From positions 1,366,895 through 1,430,894 of the forward strand of contig NZ_MVJM01000001.1 in the NCBI RefSeq assembly GCF_002156385.1: a stretch of 64,000 nt of DNA, in the 5' to 3' direction. Origin of the DNA: Halalkalibacter urbisdiaboli. GTDB lineage: Bacteria; Bacillota; Bacilli; Bacillales; Bacillaceae_D. Below are positions 44,219 to 54,093 of this stretch, piece by piece. A program made the position numbers and the translations under genes. The first letter of the stretch is position 1; the number at the start of each line of letters is the position of its first letter. The notes under the pieces were generated by a model. That model was not told where the DNA came from, ran no database searches, and was given only the letters and a program-made list of their open reading frames with translations.

Positions 44219-45015
44219 ATGCCCTAGTGCACCAGTCTTTAAATGGAAAACTAGACCTTAAATTTGGCTTCAAAAGAGGGAAAACGAGGTTATTAGACTC
44301 CTATCAAAAACCACCGTTGCGTGTTAGTCGCGTTCTTTATCTAAATAATGATGATGTTGCTACAGTCTATTTAGTTGATACTTCAGGAGGAATGGCCGGC
44401 GGCGATAGAAACGATATTCGCATTCACGTATCTCCTTCTGCACATGTTCAAGTTATTACCCAATCAGCGACTAAAATTTATCCATCTCGTATTGGGAGTT
44501 TACAAACAGAACAATCCATACAGTTAAATATTGAAGATCACGGTCATTTAGTTTGGTATCCAGAGACAACGATCCCGTACAAAGATGCTCGTTTTAAGCA
44601 AAATATCTTAATCTCACTTAAACCTCACTCTTCATGCTATTTTGCTGACATCTTATCACCAGGAAGAGAGAGGCATGAAGAGAAATTCCTGTATGACAAC
44701 GTAGATTCAACAATAAAAATTGACTATGATGATCAGTGTATTGCTTTTGATCGACAAAAGTTCGAACCCGCAACGTTTACTAATCAACAATTAGGACTGC
44801 TCGATAACCACTGCTATTATGCAAACGCCTGGTTCTTCAAACCACAACTTGAGATAGAGACTCGATTCATTCAAGAGTCGATAACTAAGTATTCTGATAT
44901 GCAATTTGCAGTAACTGCACTCGACCCTGTGGGCCTCCATGCTCGTTGGTTAAGTAAAGACCTTTGTGATTTGAAAGAGAGTATGAAAGAGTTCTATGAA
45001 TTAATAAATACGTAG
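44215..45015 (+). CDS. ureD: Urease accessory protein UreD (UreH)
   Basis: A 266-residue UreD/UreH protein, recognised by [33 protein letters not shown] and the [10 protein letters not shown] segment. It is the scaffold that docks UreFG on apourease. Last gene of the operon; ATGA overlap with ureG. Confidence 0.93.
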   Translation: MNALVHQSLNGKLDLKFGFKRGKTRLLDSYQKPPLRVSRVLYLNNDDVATVYLVDTSGGMAGGDRNDIRIHVSPSAHVQVITQSATKIYPSRIGSLQTEQSIQLNIEDHGHLVWYPETTIPYKDARFKQNILISLKPHSSCYFADILSPGRERHEEKFLYDNVDSTIKIDYDDQCIAFDRQKFEPATFTNQQLGLLDNHCYYANAWFFKPQLEIETRFIQESITKYSDMQFAVTALDPVGLHARWLSKDLCDLKESMKEFYELINT

Positions 45016-45149
45016 TACTGAAGCCTTTTTCAAATATCAAGAAACTTTTTCCTGAAGATAATAAAATAGACAAAGCGAGGGCATTGCTCTTCCTAGCGTG
45101 ACTTTCAAGGAGTTTTTCAGTGGCCTCTGCTTTTCCCTTTTCAATACAC

Positions 45150-45190
45150 TCTAAAGCCCCTTTTAAAATGTTCTGAGGGGCTTTGAGTTT
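45150..45190. terminator. Bidirectional terminator ureD/beta-galactosidase
   Basis: CTCTAAAGCCCCTTTTAAAA and TTCTGAGGGGCTTTGAG form a stem with T-runs on both sides. It closes both the ure operon and the GH42 gene. Confidence 0.8.
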
Positions 45191-45234
45191 ATTTTTTAGA
45201 TAGAAAAATAGCAAATGAATTTCTTCTTTGAGGT

Positions 45235-47295
45235 TTAACTCACTTTTAAAATAAAGACTCCATAAGAGCTGATAGAAACTTCACCACTTAGTTCACTATT
45301 CGTTATAAGTTCATGAACAGTTTTTCTAATTTCAATTGTTTGTTTTTCATTTGAAAAATTCAATAAGAAAATAAATTTTTCACCGTTTTCAGGGTGTTCC
45401 CTTATACTTATTTCAATAGCTTTAGGCAGTTTAATCCAATCAACTGGTGAATGTATTTCTAATCTATCTACTAATTGATTCGTTAGTTCTTCATTAAAAA
45501 CCCCACCAAAATAATAAGCTTCTCCTTGGCCATAAGTATTTTTTACTAATGCTGGTTTTCCAGAATAAAAACTGCCTTTAAAGCGAGCTAATACTTCTGC
45601 ATCAGAGGAATATGGATTAATTATCTCATTAAAATCATTCGCCTTTATTTCATCGTTTAAACCATTCGCTTTTTGATTTTCTAGTTCTATCACTGGTGCC
45701 TCTTCTTTTGGACCTATTAACGTGTAATCCTCAATAGTAATCCCGCACAAATCACCAATTGGCCCAGGAAATGGCAACATATAGCACTGCCCATTAATAT
45801 TTTTATATCCCGACCGACAACCGAATATAATTTTCCCACCTTGGCGAACATACTCTTTTAACAATTCTGCCCTTGTTTCAGGAAGGATCGTTGGATGAGG
45901 ATAGACTAGAATTTTATACTTAAGCAGTTCATCTAAACTAGTCGTATTGTGTATATACAATGCATCAGCTGGAATATGGCTGTATTGAAAAGCTTTAAAC
46001 CAAGCTTGTAAACTTTTTTTCTCAAATGAACCGTGCCACTTGTCAAGCTCACCGTCCCATTCATTATCGTAATCCTTTACAATCGCTACTTCTGCCCTGT
46101 ATTTAGAACAAACTAATCGATCTCCTATTCGTTTTAGTTCTTTTCCTATTTGTTCAGCCTCCTTAACTCTTCGATTCGGCTGATTATGATAATCATTAAT
46201 TCCATGCCAATAGATTTCAGTCCCCATTGTAGCAGTTCTCCAACGAAAATATAGAATCCTATCTGCCCCATGAGCAATTGACTGATATGTCCATAATCTC
46301 ATTTGGCCAGGCTTTGGAGCCGGTTGCAAAAGGCGATTTACCCATCCGCCGCCCCCTGACTGCTGCTCAAAAACAGCAAAAGTCGGTGAAATGCTTCTGA
46401 CAACGGATAGATTCCAACTCCACCTGCGATCTAACAAAGGATTAGGAGTGTCATCAGTTATAACATTACCAAAGTTAGGATAGGAATCATAAGCAATAAA
46501 ATCTAATAAATTACTTGTCATTTGATGGTTATCAATGTGGCCAAATATCCCATTTGTAGTTACCCATTGGTGAGGAGCTAGTTCTTTAATTATTTTCTGT
46601 TGAACACCTGCAAACGATATTGCACTATCTGAAATAAACCTCTTTTCATCTAAGGCTTGATGGGGATTAGGTGAATCACTTACCGTTTTTCTCGGAAGAA
46701 AAACTTGTTCCCAATCCGTGTATGTTTGACTCCAAAAAACTGTTCCCCATGCATTGTTTAATTCTTTAAGCGTTTGATATTTTTCTTTTACCCATGTTCG
46801 AAAGGAGCGGTGATCCGCTTCAGAGTAAAAAACATCCGTCTCACAGTTTAGTTCATTATCTATTTGCCATCCCACTACCGCTGGATGGTCTTTATAATGG
46901 GTAACCATTTCTTTGACAATTCTTGCTGACAAATCTTTATAAATAGAAGAATTATAATTATAGTGCCTTCTTTGACCATGCTGATAATTAATTCCTTCTT
47001 GAGAAGCATTTAAAACCTCAGGATATTTATGAGTTAGCCATGCAGGAGGGGTTGCAGTCGGCGTCCCTAATACAACCTTTAATCCATATTTATTACAAAT
47101 ATCGATTACCCTATCGAAAAACTCGAAGGAAAATTCCCCCTCATTTGGTTCAAAGATAGACCATGCAAACTCTGCCATTCTAACAATAGAAAAACCCATT
47201 TCTTTCATACGTTTAAAATCATTTTCCCACATGTTTTCTGGCCAATGCTCAGGATAGTAGCAAACCCCAAGTTGAAACTCTTTATTTTGCAACAT
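45235..47295 (-). CDS. Beta-galactosidase, GH42 family
   Basis: A 686-residue GH42 enzyme. The N-terminal TIM barrel begins LGVCYYPEHWPENMWENDFK; the acid/base Glu is in QIDNELNCE near residue 147 and the nucleophile Glu in FAVFEQQSGGGGW near 312. A trimerisation domain and a beta domain follow. There is no signal peptide, so it works in the cytoplasm on imported galactosides. The ABC transporter and regulator upstream on the same strand are likely its uptake system, with the YesL-like gene divergent in between. Confidence 0.92.
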   Translation of the reverse strand: MLQNKEFQLGVCYYPEHWPENMWENDFKRMKEMGFSIVRMAEFAWSIFEPNEGEFSFEFFDRVIDICNKYGLKVVLGTPTATPPAWLTHKYPEVLNASQEGINYQHGQRRHYNYNSSIYKDLSARIVKEMVTHYKDHPAVVGWQIDNELNCETDVFYSEADHRSFRTWVKEKYQTLKELNNAWGTVFWSQTYTDWEQVFLPRKTVSDSPNPHQALDEKRFISDSAISFAGVQQKIIKELAPHQWVTTNGIFGHIDNHQMTSNLLDFIAYDSYPNFGNVITDDTPNPLLDRRWSWNLSVVRSISPTFAVFEQQSGGGGWVNRLLQPAPKPGQMRLWTYQSIAHGADRILYFRWRTATMGTEIYWHGINDYHNQPNRRVKEAEQIGKELKRIGDRLVCSKYRAEVAIVKDYDNEWDGELDKWHGSFEKKSLQAWFKAFQYSHIPADALYIHNTTSLDELLKYKILVYPHPTILPETRAELLKEYVRQGGKIIFGCRSGYKNINGQCYMLPFPGPIGDLCGITIEDYTLIGPKEEAPVIELENQKANGLNDEIKANDFNEIINPYSSDAEVLARFKGSFYSGKPALVKNTYGQGEAYYFGGVFNEELTNQLVDRLEIHSPVDWIKLPKAIEISIREHPENGEKFIFLLNFSNEKQTIEIRKTVHELITNSELSGEVSISSYGVFILKVS

Positions 47296-47415
47296 ATTTT
47301 TTCTCCTTTCAATTACGAAGATATTTAGTTCTACGCTATAAAATAGTTCTCTTTTTTTTCAAGGACATATATGTTATTTTTGAAAGATGAATTATACAAA
47401 AGTGAGGTGATGCGA

Positions 47416-48036
47416 ATGAATATTTTTAGCGGGCTATTTAATAGTAGATTTCATCAAATTTTGGAGCTTATTACGAGTTTTTTTATCTTAAATATTCTCT
47501 TTGTCCTCACATGCCTTCCCATAATCACGATATTCCCCGCTACTGCAGCTTTATTTGGAGTCGTTCGAGAGTGGAGACGAAATAAAGATTATTCAGCAAT
47601 TTTTAATAATTACTTTCGGTATTTTAAAGAAAACTTTAAAACTAGCTTTATAATAGGGCTTATATGGAGCCTTTTAGTAATTTTACTAGTCCTCGACTTT
47701 TGGCTAATTCAAGATATTAATTCTTTTTTTAGATTTATTCTTTATCCAGTCTTTTTTTTCTTAGGTTTATTAGTAGTATTTACAACTCCTTATTTATTTC
47801 CAGTTATGGTTCATTTTAATTTCAACACCATAAATGTAATAAAAAAATCAATGCTCTTTTCATTACATTACTTACCAACTACGCTTCTTCTTATTTTAAC
47901 TGTTGGATTATGCATAGGTTTGTTCGTAGTGTTTCCTATTAGTTTTTTAGGTGTTTTTAGTATAGGATCCTATGTTATCTTCACTATTTGTTACCGATCA
48001 TTTACTAAGGCGACTAATAAAACAGAGAACTCTTAA
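47416..48036 (+). CDS. YesL-like membrane protein (DUF624)
   Basis: A 206-residue protein with five to six membrane helices and the segments GLFNSRFHQILELITSFFIL and FPATAALFGVVREWRRNKDY, typical of the DUF624/YesL family found beside sugar ABC transporters. Its role is unknown. ATG 47416 follows GAGGTGATGC. It is divergent from the GH42 gene. Confidence 0.8.
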   Translation: MNIFSGLFNSRFHQILELITSFFILNILFVLTCLPIITIFPATAALFGVVREWRRNKDYSAIFNNYFRYFKENFKTSFIIGLIWSLLVILLVLDFWLIQDINSFFRFILYPVFFFLGLLVVFTTPYLFPVMVHFNFNTINVIKKSMLFSLHYLPTTLLLILTVGLCIGLFVVFPISFLGVFSIGSYVIFTICYRSFTKATNKTENS

Positions 48037-48094
48037 AAAGGGGTTGCTTCAAAAGCATAAAGCGTGCACAGCAATGGCTTCGTCCGCTACTCAT

Positions 48095-48142
48095 TGCATG
48101 AAGGCTGTGCCAAACAACCTTTTGGCACAGCCTCTTTTAGGC
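48095..48142 (+). terminator. GGCTGTGCC-family hairpin
   Basis: AAGGCTGTGCCAAACAACC and TTTTGGCACAGCCT with a following T-run. An imperfect copy of the hairpin at 34258. Confidence 0.6.
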
Positions 48143-48181
48143 AACGACAGGTTTCCTCCTGTAATCCCCCGCTTTTTCTCA

Positions 48182-49024
48182 TTAATTCTTAACAGATCCT
48201 TCTGTTAAGCCAGCAATAAACTGTTTACTAAAAATTAAAAAGACTATTAGAATTGGGATTGTAGCCATAAATGTACCGGCTAAAATCATAGAAAAATCTT
48301 TATAATATGCACCGTTTAATAAGCGTAGTGCAATTTGAATGGTGTGGACACTAGAATCCTTTAAAACAACAAGCGGCCATAGAAAATCGTTCCACACTTG
48401 CATATAAGTAATTAAACCTAAAGTCGCTATTGCTGGACGAACTGCCGGGACTACAATGTTCCAATATAAACGGAAATTTGATGCTCCGTCAATTCTACCT
48501 GCATCTAACAATTCATTTGGAATTGTTGCTGTAATATATTGTCGCATCCAAAATACACCGAAAGCGTTTACAGATGCTGGTATTATAATTGCTCGCAGAT
48601 CATTAATCCAGCCTAATTTACTAATAATCATATATGAAGGGATTAACCCCAACTGAATCGGAACCATCATCGTTCCAATAATAAAGATGAATAAATATTT
48701 TTTCCCCGTGAAATTTAACTTTGCAAAAGCAAAACCAGCCAAGGAACAAAAGAATAAAACAGATACAGTTATTGCTGTTGAAACGACAAATGAGTTAAAA
48801 AGCGCTCGTAGAAAGTTAATATTCTCAAAAACCTTACTAGCATTCTCAAAAAAATTTAAACCCGGAAACAACGCTGGAGGAAAGTTGTTAACAGCAGCAG
48901 TTGTATTTGAACCAATAACAAACATCCAATAAAAAGGAAAGATCGAAAGAAATGTCATGACCGTTAATAACGCATAAACAAAAATTCTACCAGGTGCAAG
49001 TGTTTTAACCCCAACCTCTTTCAT
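48182..49024 (-). CDS. Sugar ABC transporter permease, LacG/MalG type
   Basis: A 280-residue permease with six membrane helices and the EAA loop RIDGASNFRLYWNIVVPAVR. It pairs with the next gene upstream to form the membrane channel for a galactoside or oligosaccharide. Gap of 12 bases to the other permease gene. No ATPase gene lies in the operon, so a shared ATPase such as MsmX probably supplies energy. Confidence 0.9.
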   Translation of the reverse strand: MKEVGVKTLAPGRIFVYALLTVMTFLSIFPFYWMFVIGSNTTAAVNNFPPALFPGLNFFENASKVFENINFLRALFNSFVVSTAITVSVLFFCSLAGFAFAKLNFTGKKYLFIFIIGTMMVPIQLGLIPSYMIISKLGWINDLRAIIIPASVNAFGVFWMRQYITATIPNELLDAGRIDGASNFRLYWNIVVPAVRPAIATLGLITYMQVWNDFLWPLVVLKDSSVHTIQIALRLLNGAYYKDFSMILAGTFMATIPILIVFLIFSKQFIAGLTEGSVKN

Positions 49025-49036
49025 TTACTCACTTCC

Positions 49037-49981
49037 TTACTCAACAGATTTAATTTTATTGGTAATATATAAATTTATTAACGAGAATACAACAATAATC
49101 AAAAATAAAACCCATGCTATAGCGGATGCATAACCAAATGAATTCCGAACAAATGCCTCTTCATATAAATAAAGAGTAACTGTTAGCCCTTGGTCAAGTG
49201 CACCTCCACCCGGTCCATTAAACAACATCGGTTCAGCAAAGATTTGCATCCCTCCAATTGTTGATAAAATGACCGTAAAAATAATCATTGGACGAATCAT
49301 GGGAACCGTTATATTAAAGAACTGCTGTACTTTAGTTGCACCATCGATTGTCGCTGCCTCATATAAATCCTTTGGGATACTCTGCAGTGCTGCTAAATAG
49401 ATGACCGCATTATAACCTGTCCATCTCCACATGACCATTGCCGCAATCGCTAAATGAGATCCTATATATGTCCCCTTCCAGTTAATAGGGTCAATTCCAA
49501 TAAAGGACAATAAATAATTTAAAACACCATATTTTTGAGCAAAAATGGCATCAAATATAATCGCAACAGCAACAACTGATGTGATATTAGGTAAAAATAC
49601 CGCGAGACGGAAGAACTCTTTACCTTTTAAAAATGCTTGGTTTAATATAAATGCTAGTACGAGCGCTAAAAATAACTGAGGAATGGTTGAAAGTATCCAA
49701 ATACTAAATGTATTCCCAATCGTTTTCCAAAATAATGGGTCTGTAAAAAGCCAAATATAATTTTGAAAACCAATAAACTCCTTAGTACCAAGGACATCCC
49801 AACTATGAAATGAAATATATGCTGTAAAAATAATCGGAAAAACACCAAATATACCAAACAAAATAAAAAATGGAGCAATATAAAGATAACCGGAAATATG
49901 ATCCTTCTTGCTTTGAGTTAAGCTTTTTTTACCCTTGTGAATTACGGTTTTATGACGTTGAATTTCCGTCTTTCCACTCAT
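49037..49981 (-). CDS. Sugar ABC transporter permease, LacF/MalF type
   Basis: A 314-residue permease with six membrane helices and EAA loop TIDGATKVQQFFNITVPMIR. The charged N-terminus (SGKTEIQRHKTVIHKGKKS) is typical of this group. It works with the LacG-type permease and the binding lipoprotein upstream. Confidence 0.9.
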   Translation of the reverse strand: MSGKTEIQRHKTVIHKGKKSLTQSKKDHISGYLYIAPFFILFGIFGVFPIIFTAYISFHSWDVLGTKEFIGFQNYIWLFTDPLFWKTIGNTFSIWILSTIPQLFLALVLAFILNQAFLKGKEFFRLAVFLPNITSVVAVAIIFDAIFAQKYGVLNYLLSFIGIDPINWKGTYIGSHLAIAAMVMWRWTGYNAVIYLAALQSIPKDLYEAATIDGATKVQQFFNITVPMIRPMIIFTVILSTIGGMQIFAEPMLFNGPGGGALDQGLTVTLYLYEEAFVRNSFGYASAIAWVLFLIIVVFSLINLYITNKIKSVE

Positions 49982-50000
49982 CTATTTCACCCTTTCAGTT

Positions 50001-50046
50001 ATATAATGAGAGACTGATATTAGGAAACTATCAGTCTCTCATTATA
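50001..50046 (-). other. Perfect 18-bp intercistronic stem-loop
   Basis: TATAATGAGAGACTGATA and TATCAGTCTCTCATTATA form a perfect stem around TTAGGAAAC. It lies between the binding protein and the permease genes and lacks a T-run on the minus strand, so it probably gives higher mRNA levels for the binding protein. Confidence 0.7.
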
Positions 50047-50049
50047 AAT

Positions 50050-51372
50050 TTAGCGTCTCAACTGTCTTTCTAACTGCTTCATCGCTTGCTGCCAGCTGTC
50101 ATCTGGAGTAGCTTGACCGTCTTCAACTCTCTTAACAGCATCAAGAATGGCTTCCTCAATTTGAATTGATGCAGGACCTTCGTGTACTAATTTAACTTCT
50201 TTAGCCGCCTCACCAAATAGTTGACCTAACGGTGCACCACTATAGTATTCAGAGGTAAAGTTTTGCAAGTCTTCACTTTCATAGATACTAGGTGTCGAAG
50301 GAAAGTTTCCATTGTTTTGGAATGTTACAAGCTGTTGCTCAGGAGAAAGTAACCATTTAATTAACGCATACGCTTCTTCAGGATGTTCTGATTGCTTTGG
50401 AATCGTTAAGAATGAGCCACCCCAGTTCCCTGAGCCTTCAGGTAATGGCGCCATATCCCATAAACCAGCTGCATCTGGTGCATTTTCTTTCATGAATCCA
50501 GTCATCCAAGCTGGTGTTAATACTGTGGCAAAATCACCATTGGTCATACCAGCTCCCCACTCAGTAGACCATTGCTCAAAACCAGAAGTTAACCCTTTTT
50601 CAATTGCCTCCATCGTAATAGAATACGCTTTTTCAATTTGAGGATTTTCCTCTATGACTACATTTCCTTGTTCATCATAATACTTATTTTCGCCTTGCCC
50701 CTCGATTACTGAATATAAGCCTTGTGCAGAATCGATCATTGCAGCTCCTGTTTTTTCTTTAATTTGTTCCCCAAGTTCAATCCAGTCATCCCAAGTTTGA
50801 ACTAACTTTGCTACTTCTTCTCGGTCTGTTGGTAAGCCAGCTTTTTCAAACACATCAAGACGATATGACATTGTTTGAGGACCAATATCAGTAGGAATCC
50901 CTAATAAAGTTCCGTCTAGGGCCATCGCTTGTTGCCATTTCCAATCTAAATAATCACCCTCTATTTCATCAGCCCCAAGGTCTAGTAGATTATAGAAATG
51001 TTCAGGATTCGCACTCATTTTATTAATGCCTTTAACTTCAACAGCTGAAATATCTGGAGCCCCACTACCCGCTGCTAAGGCTGTTGTTAGATTACTATGG
51101 ACATCTGCAAATTCCGCTAGCTGTATGTCAACTTCAATCCCATTTTCATCTGCATATTGTTTAATTTGATCTTCTATCCCCATCCCTGGCCATAGCCATA
51201 CGACTAACTTTACTTGTTCCTTTTTATCGTTATCGGAAGACGCTTTTTCTTCATTGTTACCAATATCATTAGTATTGTTAGTTGGTTCATTAGAATTACT
51301 ACACCCCACAACAGCTAACAGCAAAATACTGACCATTATGACAAAAAACTTTTTCGTCCATTGCTTTTTCAT
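50050..51372 (-). CDS. Sugar-binding lipoprotein of the ABC transporter
   Basis: A 440-residue lipoprotein: signal MKKQWTKKFFVIMVSILLLA ending in VVGC, then an Asn/Asp/Lys-rich linker, then the binding domain KLVVWLWPGMGIEDQIKQYA. It captures the sugar outside the membrane. An LacI-type operator lies 67-80 bases before its start. Confidence 0.9.
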   Translation of the reverse strand: MKKQWTKKFFVIMVSILLLAVVGCSNSNEPTNNTNDIGNNEEKASSDNDKKEQVKLVVWLWPGMGIEDQIKQYADENGIEVDIQLAEFADVHSNLTTALAAGSGAPDISAVEVKGINKMSANPEHFYNLLDLGADEIEGDYLDWKWQQAMALDGTLLGIPTDIGPQTMSYRLDVFEKAGLPTDREEVAKLVQTWDDWIELGEQIKEKTGAAMIDSAQGLYSVIEGQGENKYYDEQGNVVIEENPQIEKAYSITMEAIEKGLTSGFEQWSTEWGAGMTNGDFATVLTPAWMTGFMKENAPDAAGLWDMAPLPEGSGNWGGSFLTIPKQSEHPEEAYALIKWLLSPEQQLVTFQNNGNFPSTPSIYESEDLQNFTSEYYSGAPLGQLFGEAAKEVKLVHEGPASIQIEEAILDAVKRVEDGQATPDDSWQQAMKQLERQLRR

Positions 51373-51438
51373 AACACATTCCCCCTTTTAATTAATGAGA
51401 AACAACCGTCAAAATTAAGCGTTTTCAATGCTGTTTAT

Positions 51439-51452
51439 CGAAATCGGTTTCG
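51439..51452. promoter_or_regulatory. LacI/CcpA-type operator before the binding protein
   Basis: CGAAATCGGTTTCG is a near-perfect palindrome of the GAAANCGNTTTC class bound by LacI-family regulators. It lies between the broken regulator gene and the first transporter gene. Confidence 0.6.
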
Positions 51453-51505
51453 TAATCAAATCCCCCCTTTCTAATAAGATTTTTAAGCGATATTTTTAAA
51501 ATTTT

Positions 51506-52532
51506 TTATCCCTTTGACATGTTTAAAGCTGTACCGCAGGAAGACCTTATAATCAGCTTCGGATCTACTAAAATAGAGCTTGAATCAGTTAAACCAGAAA
51601 TGATATCCATTAGCATACGAGCTGCTAAAATACCAATTTTTTCTTTTTCTTGCCTAATTGTCGAAAGCGCTGGATCGCTATACATACACGCTTCAATATC
51701 ATCACAACCAATGACCTTAATATCAAACGGTACTTGTAAACCTTGCTCTTTTACCGCTTTAATAACTCCCAAGGCCATGATATCTGAAATCGCAAAAATT
51801 GCTTCAGGGATACGGCTCTAGAGATAATATTTTTTTCGTGGCCTCGTAAGCACCTTTTTCAGTAAAATCCCCTCTTACTATCCATTCATTTTTAATTTGT
51901 AAGTTAAATTGTTTCATTGCTTTTATAAATCCATCTTTTCTAAGTTTTTCAACATACGCCTCTTTCGTACCACCAACATATGCTATACTTCTAATTGAAT
52001 TAATATAAAAATGTTCAACGACCTGGAAAGAAATTTTTGTATTATCTGTAGCTATATAACTTGACTTTGTCCCATTTAATTCGATATCTACTCCTACACA
52101 AGGGACGTTACTTTGTACTAGATCATAAATTGAAGGTTTAATTTCATCACCAGTTATAATCAAACATCCATCTACGCCAAAGTATCTACATCTCGCTAAA
52201 TAATCTTCACTTTCAAATCTTTCATTTGAAAAGACTAAAAGATCATAGCCCATTGCACCAATCACCTTTTTAAATGCATTTATAACCTCATTAAAAAACG
52301 GATGATTTAAGCCAACTTCCTCCTTTCCTGCATAAACCAACCCAATTAGGTAGGATTTTTTTGTTGCTAATGTTTTAGCAGAGAAGGTAGGTCTATACCC
52401 TGTTTCTTGAATAATACTTAAAACTTTATTTTTTGTTTCTATGCCAATACCTTCATAATTATTGATTACCTTCGAAACGGTTGCTGGAGATACCCCAGCC
52501 ATTTTTGCTATATCGCGTATAGTTAGCTTCAT
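51506..52532 (-). pseudogene. LacI-family regulator broken by one frameshift
   Basis: The N-terminal part (from ATG 52532, MKLTIRDIAKMAGVSPATVS) has a complete LacI helix-turn-helix and sugar-binding lobe up to KKILSLEPYP, then a stop. The next frame continues exactly at EAIFAISDIMALGVIK and runs to the end of a LacI protein at 51506. Deleting one G from the GGG at 51807-51809 (CCC on the coding strand) restores one 341-residue protein. This can be a natural mutation or a sequencing error. Confidence 0.85.
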
Positions 52533-52591
52533 TTTAAACACCTTCCCAAATAAAAGGATTGTAAAAGTTCTCTTCTAAAATTACATTTTTA

Positions 52592-52675
52592 GAAAGCGGT
52601 TTCGAAAAGCCAGAATTTCCTCCAAAGGTAGCTTCTTTGAATTATATTTTGTTCAACGTTTGAAAGCGCTTTCCA
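52592..52675. promoter_or_regulatory. Two LacI/CcpA-type operators upstream of the regulator
   Basis: GAAAGCGGTTTC (52592-52603) and TGAAAGCGCTTTCCA (52661-52675). Both fit the GAAANCGNTTTC pattern; the second also resembles a CcpA cre site. They could serve autoregulation and carbon repression of the locus. The rest of the ~370-bp gap (52533-52900) shows nothing else. Confidence 0.5.
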
Positions 52676-52900
52676 TTATTGTAATTAAATACTATGATCA
52701 ACTAGTTTGAATTACAATACTTTTCTGACTTCTTTTTCTGACAATAGTTAATATAATTCGACCTCTTTCAAGATATATTGTTAATTGAATTCTTTAGATA
52801 AAAAGTATTTTAGCGAAATTTCTGCTAAAATATATTCTTTAAAGCAAAAAAAGCGATTTCCAAATGATTTTAACTAGATTTTAATATTACTTCATTTAAA

Positions 52901-52937
52901 CAAAAAACCCCATGTCGTCCAACATGAGGTTTTTTGT
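52901..52937. terminator. Terminator after the catalase remnant
   Basis: CAAAAAACCCCATGT and ACATGAGGTTTTTTG form a stem with A and T runs on both sides. Confidence 0.85.
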
Positions 52938-52943
52938 TTAGCC

Positions 52944-53339
52944 TTATTTAGTTAGGTGTTGTAAATATGGGCTAATGTCTATATTAAGCCCAGCAGCTAG
53001 ACGTTTACCGAGTTCATCATCAGCACGGTAGAAGTTACATATGGCCAGCAATTGAGCTTGCTCTCCAACAGCCTGCAAATCATTTATAAGATTCTTAACA
53101 AGAGTATCTTGCACCTCTTTCGAATGGCTACGATAGATTCTACCCGCTTGACCGAAGTTATTCGTCTTCTCAAATTTCTGTCTTCCAGTTACACCTTGGA
53201 TTGGAGTTTGCGGATCCGTATAAGCACCATCTTCCTTTGGTGTATCTTCATAACGATTCGGTTCATAGTTAATACTACTTAGTTGTTGTTTAAACGCCAT
53301 CGCACCGTCACCCTTTTTAATAGATTCCAATCTTATCAA
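52944..53339 (-). pseudogene. Catalase C-terminal remnant
   Basis: The frame encodes GDGAMAFKQQLSSINYEPNR and NNFGQAGRIYRSHSKEVQDT and ends ADDELGKRLAAGLNIDISPY, the last ~120 residues of a haem catalase (Catalase-rel domain). The haem-binding and catalytic parts are missing. Homology seems to continue just upstream of the possible start ATG 53300, so it is more likely a 5'-deleted gene than an independent small protein, although GGGTGA at seven bases could drive its translation. Confidence 0.75.
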
Positions 53340-53356
53340 TGGTGTTATTTAACAAT

Positions 53357-53818
53357 TCATTTCACAGCTGAATCTTCTATGCCTAAGACACGGTTGACTT
53401 TTTTTCGAAGCATATCCATTCCGCTGCCCCCGGCTTGGAAATGTCTAAGCTTCCCTTCACTATCAAACACATAATAGGCAGGAACGTATTTATTTTCAAA
53501 TGCATCAGTCAGCTTATGTTCACTATCAACGTAAATAGGTTGTATAATATCATGACCTTGAGCCATCGCCTCAATAACAGCCATATCAAGATCCTTTTCC
53601 GAACGTGGCATATGAACGGCAATTACATTTAATTCGTCCTCATATTCATCACGGAATTCATTAATTTCTGGCATTGCCTCCTTACAAAGTCCACAACTTA
53701 CAGACCAGAAATGGATTAGTGTCGCCTTCCCACTCTCCATAAGCTCTTCCTTAGTAAATTCTCCATTTAACCATTTTGTTGCTCCAGATAGTTCTGGCAT
53801 CTCTTCTCTTAAACGCAT
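53357..53818 (-). CDS. Thioredoxin-like (TlpA/ResA-type) protein
   Basis: A 153-residue thioredoxin-fold protein with active site SCGLCKEAMP near residue 40 and cis-Pro in YVPAYYVFD. It lacks a signal peptide, so it is probably cytoplasmic. It may reduce or protect thiols under oxidative stress. ATG 53818 follows AGGAGAG. It lies upstream of the catalase remnant on the same strand. Confidence 0.85.
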   Translation of the reverse strand: MRLREEMPELSGATKWLNGEFTKEELMESGKATLIHFWSVSCGLCKEAMPEINEFRDEYEDELNVIAVHMPRSEKDLDMAVIEAMAQGHDIIQPIYVDSEHKLTDAFENKYVPAYYVFDSEGKLRHFQAGGSGMDMLRKKVNRVLGIEDSAVK

Positions 53819-54035
53819 GAAAACTCTCTCCTTCTCTAACAAGTGTCGTACATTTAATGATTTGAATTCTGTACCATACGCTTGTCTATAACAAATGTTT
53901 ATTTATAATTATTATTACTTGATTGCATTTATCATTCTACACACCTAGAAAAACGGTGTCAACAGTTATTTGTAATTATTTTAATTAAACAATGAAAATC
54001 ATTTAATTGAAGTTCTATTCTAGAAGTATTTTTCA

Positions 54036-54088
54036 GCCAAAAAAAAGAGGTATTTAAAAGCGTACTTCCACCTTTAATACCTCTTTCT
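54036..54088 (-). terminator. Terminator of the aldehyde dehydrogenase gene
   Basis: AAAGAGGTATTTAAAAG and TTTAATACCTCTTT form the stem; A-runs on the plus strand give a T-run on the minus strand. Confidence 0.75.
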
Positions 54089-54093
54089 AGAAC

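Noticed and set aside
44885-45214. 109-residue minus-strand frame after ureD
   Set aside because: Overlaps ureD and consists of dispersed-repeat and terminator sequence.
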